The notes beneath the pieces are model-generated. The model worked only from the letters and a program-made list of their open reading frames with translations, did not search any database and had not been told where the DNA came from. Of a stretch of 64,000 bases of DNA, positions 61,813-64,000 are shown piece by piece. Every line of letters starts with the position of its first letter. Within the stretch, counting starts at the first letter, position 1. The position numbers and the translations under genes were made by a program. This DNA comes from Massilia sp. Root418 (GTDB lineage Bacteria; Pseudomonadota; Gammaproteobacteria; Burkholderiales; Burkholderiaceae_D), in NCBI RefSeq assembly GCF_001425265.1, contig NZ_LMEC01000020.1:830707-894706 (forward strand), given 5' to 3'.

Positions 61813-62240
61813 ATTGCCTCCGATGAGCCGAACAGGTCGTGCGCGTCCAGGATGGCGTAGATGATGGCGGGGTTTTTCTTGAGGCAGCGGCGCACGGCCG
61901 CCGGGACGGCTTCGCGGGTCTTGCGGCACAGGCCGGGGCGCATGCTCAGCTCGATCTGCAGGCCCATCACGGTGCGCACTTCGTTGTCGCCGGGGGCGAT
62001 CTTCAGGGCCACGCCGAGGTTCTGCTGCAGCCGCAGGCCGATGCGCTGCAGCTCTTCATAGCTCTCTGCCGCCTCGATGCGCTGGATCAGGCGTTTCTCT
62101 TCTTCCTTGGTCAGCCGCAGGATGGCCAGCCCGGCCATGTCCACCTGCGGGCCGTCCAGCAGCAGCTCGCGCTTGCAGTCGCAGGCGCCAGGCGGGCATT
62201 CTTTGCGGATCGGAAAATCGATTTGCAGCATGGGTTCCAT
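61809..62240 (-). CDS. Uncharacterised protein with a Cys-containing N-terminus
   Basis: A 143-residue protein that I do not recognise. Its first 25 residues include CPPGACDCKRE, perhaps a metal or redox site. The rest is helical, with EEEKRLIQRIEAAESYEELQ. There is no signal peptide. It overlaps the GFA gene by 4 bases, so the two are probably translated together and may act on related small molecules; that link is inferred only from the overlap. Confidence 0.65.
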   Translation of the reverse strand: MEPMLQIDFPIRKECPPGACDCKRELLLDGPQVDMAGLAILRLTKEEEKRLIQRIEAAESYEELQRIGLRLQQNLGVALKIAPGDNEVRTVMGLQIELSMRPGLCRKTREAVPAAVRRCLKKNPAIIYAILDAHDLFGSSEAM

Positions 62241-62305
62241 CGCGGCCGGGCGGGCGCACCGGGTGGCGCCCGCTTAAATTCTACCGCGATTCCCGCGCCG
62301 CCATG

Positions 62306-63259
62306 CTATTTCGCCAGCACCTGGCGTATCGTCGCTGCCAGCTCTTCGGCCATGAACTTGGCCACGTAGGCGTCGGCGCCCACGGTCTTCACGTGCTCTT
62401 CGTTGGTGGTACCCGACAGCGAGGAATGGATCACCACCGGCAGCGCCGCGTAGCGGCTGGTCTGCTTGATGTTGCGGGTCAGCGTGAAGCCGTCCATTTC
62501 CGGCATTTCCAGGTCGGTCAGCACCAGGGCGATCTTGTCGTGCACGGTCTTGCCTTCGGCTTCGGCGGCGGCGGCGATCTGGCCCAGCTTGTCCCACGCT
62601 TCCTTGCCGGACTTGGTCATGATGAAGGGAGCGCCCATCGCTTCCAGGCCCTTTTCGATCAGCGAACGCGCCACCACCGAGTCGTCGGCGGCCAGGATCA
62701 TGGTGCCGGGACGCAGCTTCAGGCTGGGGCCGATGGTTTCCGGGTCGATGTCGGGACGGTCGGTGGGGTTCATGCTGCGCAGGATGGTTTCCACGTCCAG
62801 CACCTGCGCCAGGCGGGGGCCGTTGTCGCCGTCCAGGCGCGCGATGCTGGTGACCATGCCGCCGACGGCGGTCGACTCGGCCGACAGCACCTGGCGCCAG
62901 TCGAGGCGGACGATGTCTTCCACCGACTCCACCGCGAAGGCCTGCGTGGTGCGGGCGAATTCGGTAACCAGCATGATGTTCAAGCCGGTCTTGGGCTTGC
63001 AGCCGCAAATGGCCGGCAGGTCGAGCACCTGGATGATCTGGCCGCGCAGGTTGACCACGCCCAGCATGTGCGGCTGCGAGCCGGCCACCGCCGTGATGGC
63101 CGGCATGGCCACGATCTCGCGGATCTTGAACACATTGATGCCGAACAGTTCATTGCGCTCGCCGGTGGCGTCGCCGCCCAGGCGGAACAGCAGCAGTTCG
63201 AACTTGTTGGTGCCGGTCAGGTTGCTGCGCTCGTCGACTTCCTGTTGTACGGAATGCAT
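62306..63259 (-). CDS. cheV: Chemotaxis coupling protein CheV
   Basis: A 317-residue protein with an N-terminal CheW-like domain (FGINVFKIREIV near residue 38, then MLGVVNLRGQIIQVLDL) and a C-terminal receiver domain. The receiver has AADDSVVARSLIEKGLE, the phosphorylated Asp in LVLTDLEMPEMDGF near residue 244, and the conserved Lys in AYVAKF near 300. It links chemoreceptors to CheA and is tuned by phosphorylation. No other chemotaxis genes are in the window. Confidence 0.95.
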   Translation of the reverse strand: MHSVQQEVDERSNLTGTNKFELLLFRLGGDATGERNELFGINVFKIREIVAMPAITAVAGSQPHMLGVVNLRGQIIQVLDLPAICGCKPKTGLNIMLVTEFARTTQAFAVESVEDIVRLDWRQVLSAESTAVGGMVTSIARLDGDNGPRLAQVLDVETILRSMNPTDRPDIDPETIGPSLKLRPGTMILAADDSVVARSLIEKGLEAMGAPFIMTKSGKEAWDKLGQIAAAAEAEGKTVHDKIALVLTDLEMPEMDGFTLTRNIKQTSRYAALPVVIHSSLSGTTNEEHVKTVGADAYVAKFMAEELAATIRQVLAK

Positions 63260-63328
63260 GTGGGGGCCCTCGCCTCGTCGTTGATGGTACGACTGTAACC
63301 GCGCCCGCCCCGGCCTGTAACCTGTCCT

Positions 63329-64000
63329 TTAGGCCAATAGGGCGCAGAAGCGCTCCATGTCCACGTTGCCGCCGCTGATGATGACGCCCACGCGCTTGCC
63401 CTGGAGCTGCGCCCGCATGGCGCGCGCCGCGGCGAAACCGAGGCAGCCGGTGGGCTCCACCACGATTTTCATGCGTGTGGCGAAAAAGCGCATTTCGTCC
63501 ACCAGTTGCGCGTCGCTGACGGTGAGCACGTCGTCCACGTCGCGGCGGATGATATCAAAGGTGTAGTTACCCAGGTGCTGGGTCTGGGCACCGTCGGCGA
63601 TGGTCTTGGGCGTGTCGATGTGAACGATGGCGCCGCTGCGGAACGATTGCTGGCCGTCGTTGCCCGCCTCCGGTTCCACGCCATAGATTGCGCAGCCGGG
63701 CGAGAGCGCGCGCGCCGCCAGCGCGGAGCCGGACAGCAGGCCGCCGCCGCCCAGGCAGACGAACAGCGCGTCCAGCGGGCCGGTCTCGTCGAACAGCTCT
63801 TTTGCCGCCGTGCCCTGGCCGGCGATCACGTCCGGATGGTCGTAGGGCGGTATCAGGGTCAGGCCGCCCTCTTCGGCCAGCTTGCGGCCGATGGCTTCGC
63901 GGTCTTCGGTGTAGCGGTCGTACGTCACCACCTTGCCGCCGTAGCCACGGGTGGCGGCGACCTTGGCGGCCGGCGCGTCCTGCGGCATGACGATGGTGGC
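63329..64000 (-). CDS. PLP-dependent threonine/serine dehydratase-type enzyme, 3' part
   Basis: The gene runs past the right edge. The visible part of about 224 residues starts before ATIVMPQDAPAAKVAATRGYG, where the true N-terminus with the PLP Lys would precede. The tetraglycine loop is VCLGGGGLLSG, and the last part has VVEPTGCLGFAAARAM and VIISGGNVD with the Ser/Asn site for the pyridine ring. The family (threo-3-hydroxyaspartate ammonia-lyase, serine racemase, threonine dehydratase) cannot be narrowed here. Confidence 0.87.
   Translation of the reverse strand, partial: ATIVMPQDAPAAKVAATRGYGGKVVTYDRYTEDREAIGRKLAEEGGLTLIPPYDHPDVIAGQGTAAKELFDETGPLDALFVCLGGGGLLSGSALAARALSPGCAIYGVEPEAGNDGQQSFRSGAIVHIDTPKTIADGAQTQHLGNYTFDIIRRDVDDVLTVSDAQLVDEMRFFATRMKIVVEPTGCLGFAAARAMRAQLQGKRVGVIISGGNVDMERFCALLA

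Overview
The window is GC-rich, densely coded beta-proteobacterial chromosome. The order lepA - glutaredoxin - degQ/mucD - rseA - rpoE - ygfX - fabF - acpP - fabG - fabD - fabH - plsX - rpmF - DUF177 is the Burkholderiales arrangement. Together with the DUF349, SprA-like and Rpn-type genes it points to Oxalobacteraceae (Massilia/Duganella/Janthinobacterium type). The genus is inferred from gene order and protein resemblance, not from rRNA. There is no CRISPR array, prophage or intact insertion sequence. The only RNA gene recognised is an initiator tRNA.

Layout. 1-3781 (minus): envelope-stress block with the lepA 5' end, a glutaredoxin-like protein, a DegQ/MucD protease, a short anti-sigma factor, RpoE with a likely autoregulatory promoter, and a YgfX-like protein. 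3917-10499 (minus): fatty-acid and phospholipid synthesis (fabF, acpP, fabG, fabD, fabH, plsX) with rpmF and DUF177. 10645-17723 (plus): Maf nucleotidase, RsmI-like methyltransferase, AraC regulator, EamA exporter, DUF418 protein, CPBP protease, GNAT and an alpha/beta hydrolase. 17720-25817 (mostly minus): periplasmic solute-binding protein, EAL/HDOD protein, RlmJ with a long tail, an isocitrate lyase homologue lacking its catalytic loops, an Rpn-family nuclease, an RraA-fold protein and an MFS transporter with a divergent AraC regulator. 26718-31564: a 965-residue winged-helix/STAND ATPase regulator, divergent from an aldehyde-dehydrogenase-fold protein that lacks its catalytic residues, followed by a small unknown protein. 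31640-43119 (minus): clpB with a sigma-32 promoter, moaE, a DUF349 protein, a four-helix-like protein, a Pat-like acetyltransferase with a gutted ATP-grasp domain, DUF2804 and a YcaQ-type DNA glycosylase. 43241-54742 (mostly plus): a diguanylate cyclase, sbcD-sbcC, a group of small uncharacterised genes including an SprA-like metalloprotease, and a methyltransferase. 54796-64000: initiator tRNA with promoter and terminator, a soluble histidine kinase, a Tat-exported phosphoesterase, dbpA, a VOC protein, hemolysin III, an exported ABM protein, a GFA protein, cheV and a partial threonine/serine dehydratase.

Most genes are housekeeping. The most unusual signal is a set of three proteins, isocitrate lyase-like (21236-22507), aldehyde dehydrogenase-like (29745-31178) and Pat-like (38437-40848). 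All three keep full-length open frames and recognisable folds but have lost active-site segments by short in-frame deletions or substitutions. The aldehyde dehydrogenase-like gene faces a large STAND regulator across 129 bases, so it may belong to a signalling rather than a metabolic unit. A second unusual point is the RpoE module: the anti-sigma factor has no visible membrane segment and rseB is missing. Alignments to family members were made from memory, so residue-level claims need a real alignment.
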